From Agaricus subrufescens (taxonomy: Eukaryota > Basidiomycota > Agaricomycetes > Agaricales > Agaricaceae), in the NCBI GenBank assembly GCA_029945375.1, contig CM057063.1, forward strand, positions 1,178,001-1,242,000: 64,000 nucleotides of DNA, written 5' to 3'. Made by a program: the position numbers and the translations under genes. Shown piece after piece: positions 61,868 through 64,000 of the stretch (the first letter of the stretch is position 1; each line of letters opens with the position of its first letter). Below the pieces are notes generated by a model, which was not told the origin of the DNA, did no database searches, and was given only the letters and a program-made list of their open reading frames with translations.

Positions 61868-64000
61868 ATGCACCTCGTGTCACGGTTGCGTCGCACATGC
61901 GACCAGCGTAGGTTGTTCGCCACCATTGTCGGAGGAGAGTCGCGAACACCACAAACGATCATTGAGAAGATCGTCCAAAAGTACAGTGTTGGCCTATCCG
62001 AAGGGAAAGTCGTCAGAAGCGGCGACTATGTCATGATTCGCCCCGAACATGTCATGACGCATGACAATACGGGTCCCGTTATAAGCAAGTTCGTGCAACA
62101 CCACTACTTAGGTATCCCTGGTTAACTTAATTTTCCACAGGTTCAAATCCATTGGTGCCTCCAAAGTTCACAACCCACAACAACCGGTGTTCACTCTCGA
62201 CCACGACCTACAAAACAAAACTTCAAAAAACCTAGCTAAATATGCTTCCATTGAGTCCTTCGCGAGGAAGCATGATATCGACTTTTTCCCTGCTGGTCGT
62301 GGTATTGGCCATCAAATTCTCGTAGAGGAAGGATATGCTTTCCCTTACACTCTTACTGTCGCCAGTGATAGTCATAGCAACATGTACGGTGGCGTTGGGT
62401 GTGTCGGAACGCCCATTGTCCGCACTGATGCTGCTGCCCTCTGGGCAACTGGGAAAACTTGGTGGCAGGTCCCTCGCATGGTCAAAGTCGAACTCAAGGG
62501 TAAACTCGCTCCGGGAGTTACTGGAAAAGACGTCATTGTTGCGCTTTGCGGGTCATTTAACAAGGATGAGGTCCTCAATGCGGCTATCGAGTTCACTGGC
62601 GATGGTATCAAAACCTTGACTATTGACGATCGTTTAACCATCGCCAATATGACGACGGAATGGGGTGCTCTCGTTGGTATATTCCCAGTCGACGAGACGA
62701 CACTACAATGGTATGACAATACCCTCAACAAACTTGAATTACGCACCTTCTCCTCGAACAACTCAGGCATCCCCCCGCCTCCCACCCATCCACGTATCAA
62801 TCGTTCACGACTCGACGCTATACGAAAAAGCATAATACAATCCGACCCCGAAGCCGAATACGCTTCTCACCTCGTTTTCGACCTGTCCAGCCTAGTTCCT
62901 CACGTATCTGGACCTAATAGCGTCAAAGTGTCCACCCCCCTTCCTGTGCTCGAAGAAAAGAACATCGCCATCAATAAAGCCTATCTCGTCAGCTGTACAA
63001 ACTCTCGTCTGTCTGACATCGCCGCCGCAGCAGACGTCATGAAGGGGCACAAAGTTGCAGATGGTGTTGAGTTCTATATTGCCGCCGCAAGTTCTGCTGT
63101 TCAACAGGAGGCGGAGCTCCTCGGTCACTGGGACATACTCGTACAAGCAGGAGCGAAAACCCTTCCTGCAGGGTGTGGGCCCTGCATTGGTCTAGGGACA
63201 GGTCTTCTCCAAGAGGATGAGGTCGGGATCAGTGCCACAAACAGGAATTATAAGGGGCGTATGGGACATCCGAAGGCCCTGGCTTACCTTGCCAGCCCTG
63301 CAGTCGTTGCAGCCAGCGCAATCCGTGGTTATATCTGTAGCCCATCATCTCTGGACCGTACTACCCTCCCACCCACTCAAGCACCCACATTTTCATCCAC
63401 TCAGGCGCCACCACCTTCATCTGCCTCCACGACTCCGGCTGATGAACCCCTCATTGAAGGTTTCCCCCGTACTTTCAGTGGACCTCTCTTATTTGCTCCG
63501 CAAGACAATCTCAATACCGACGGTATTTACCCAGGGAAATATACATACCAGGATGACATTACGCTTGAACGTCAAGCTCAAGTCGTAATGGAGAACTACG
63601 ACTCGGAATTCGCTCCTCTCGTGGCATCTATGAACGCTAAACCAGGAGAATCTCAAGTCGCCCAGGATCTTAAGAATGGCGTAGTTTTGGTTGCTGGTTA
63701 TAACTTTGGTACTGGTTCGTCTCGTGAACAGGCGGCAACTGCCCTCAAGGCCGCTGGCATTCCTCTTGTTATCGCGGGCTCCTTTGGAGACATTTTCAAG
63801 AGGAACGCGATTAATAATGGTCTTGTGTGCATTGAATGCCCTGACCTTGTAAAAGATCTAACGGAGTCTTACGCGAAAGACGGAAAGAGGGGCTCAGGAG
63901 GAAGGAATGGGGAGATGACAGTAAACAAGGGCATTAATGTTAATGTTAACATGGCCACCGGCCAAGTTGATGTCACTGGCCCTCTAAATAAGACCTACTC
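61868..64000 (+). CDS. LYS4: Homoaconitase, mitochondrial (cut by window end)
   Basis: Exon 1 is 61868-62088; exon 2 starts at 62141 and stays open to the window end, so the C-terminus is missing. About 693 residues are seen; the family is about 690-760. The enzyme turns homocitrate via homoaconitate to homoisocitrate in the mitochondrial matrix. The N-terminus is a basic presequence ([17 protein letters not shown]). Iron-sulfur ligands are in SCTNSR and CGPCIG; other signs are [49 protein letters not shown] and the swivel-domain loop [18 protein letters not shown] Pro/Thr/Ser-rich linker separates the two halves. It works downstream of the homocitrate synthase of this window. Confidence 0.96.

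Noticed and set aside
62372..62833. A 153-codon minus-strand frame within homoaconitase
   Set aside because: It is antisense to well-conserved homoaconitase codons and has no family resemblance.

Overview
The window is nuclear DNA of a filamentous basidiomycete, most likely an Agaricomycete. Genes are dense and split by many short introns (mostly 45-70 bases, GT-AG, often with a CTRAC-type branch site). Several families are typical of mushrooms: a terpene cyclase with a DExxD motif, a bZIP of the NLPPNRARDVQRAF type, a Git3-like 7TM receptor and a HET-like protein. Species cannot be named from sequence alone. All gene models were built by hand from splice sites and family alignment. Except where stated, exon lengths sum to a multiple of three.

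Layout. 1-6.5 kb: 3' part of an rRNA m5C methyltransferase, branch-point binding protein SF1 and TFIIH helicase XPB. 7-14 kb: a bZIP factor, nuclear uracil-DNA glycosylase and dolichol kinase. 14-20.5 kb: a 25-exon GAF hybrid histidine kinase. 21-27.4 kb: homocitrate synthase, SWR1 subunit Vps71 and one gene that joins cystathionine beta-lyase to mevalonate kinase. 27.4-33.7 kb: a gene-poor stretch holding a lone sesquiterpene synthase. 33.7-40.6 kb: RPB5, SWD2, TRAP-alpha, Ras and a CIA30-family protein. 41-49 kb: a 7TM receptor, DNA polymerase eta and a Rieske-containing AIF-like oxidoreductase. 49.5-54 kb: a small DUF1115 protein, SDE2, a DUF1295 membrane enzyme and a C2H2 protein. 54.6-64 kb: a membrane HET-like protein, a repeat-rich gap with a tandem duplication and a MITE, a GH5 glucanase and homoaconitase, which runs off the end.

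Functional links. Homocitrate synthase and homoaconitase act in the alpha-aminoadipate lysine pathway but lie about 39 kb apart. XPB, UNG and Pol eta are DNA-repair factors. XPB, RPB5, SWD2, SF1, SDE2 and Vps71 serve transcription, splicing or chromatin. Ras, the 7TM receptor and the hybrid kinase are signalling proteins. Many neighbours are head to head with 90-370 bp between start codons, and TCACGTG recurs in six of the promoters.

Most notable: the cystathionine beta-lyase/mevalonate kinase fusion has no stop and no internal ATG at the join. Also notable are a degenerate receiver domain inside the histidine kinase, a perfect 27-bp TIR element with a TA duplication, a head-to-tail diverged duplication, a GC-AG intron and 7- to 17-base micro-exons.
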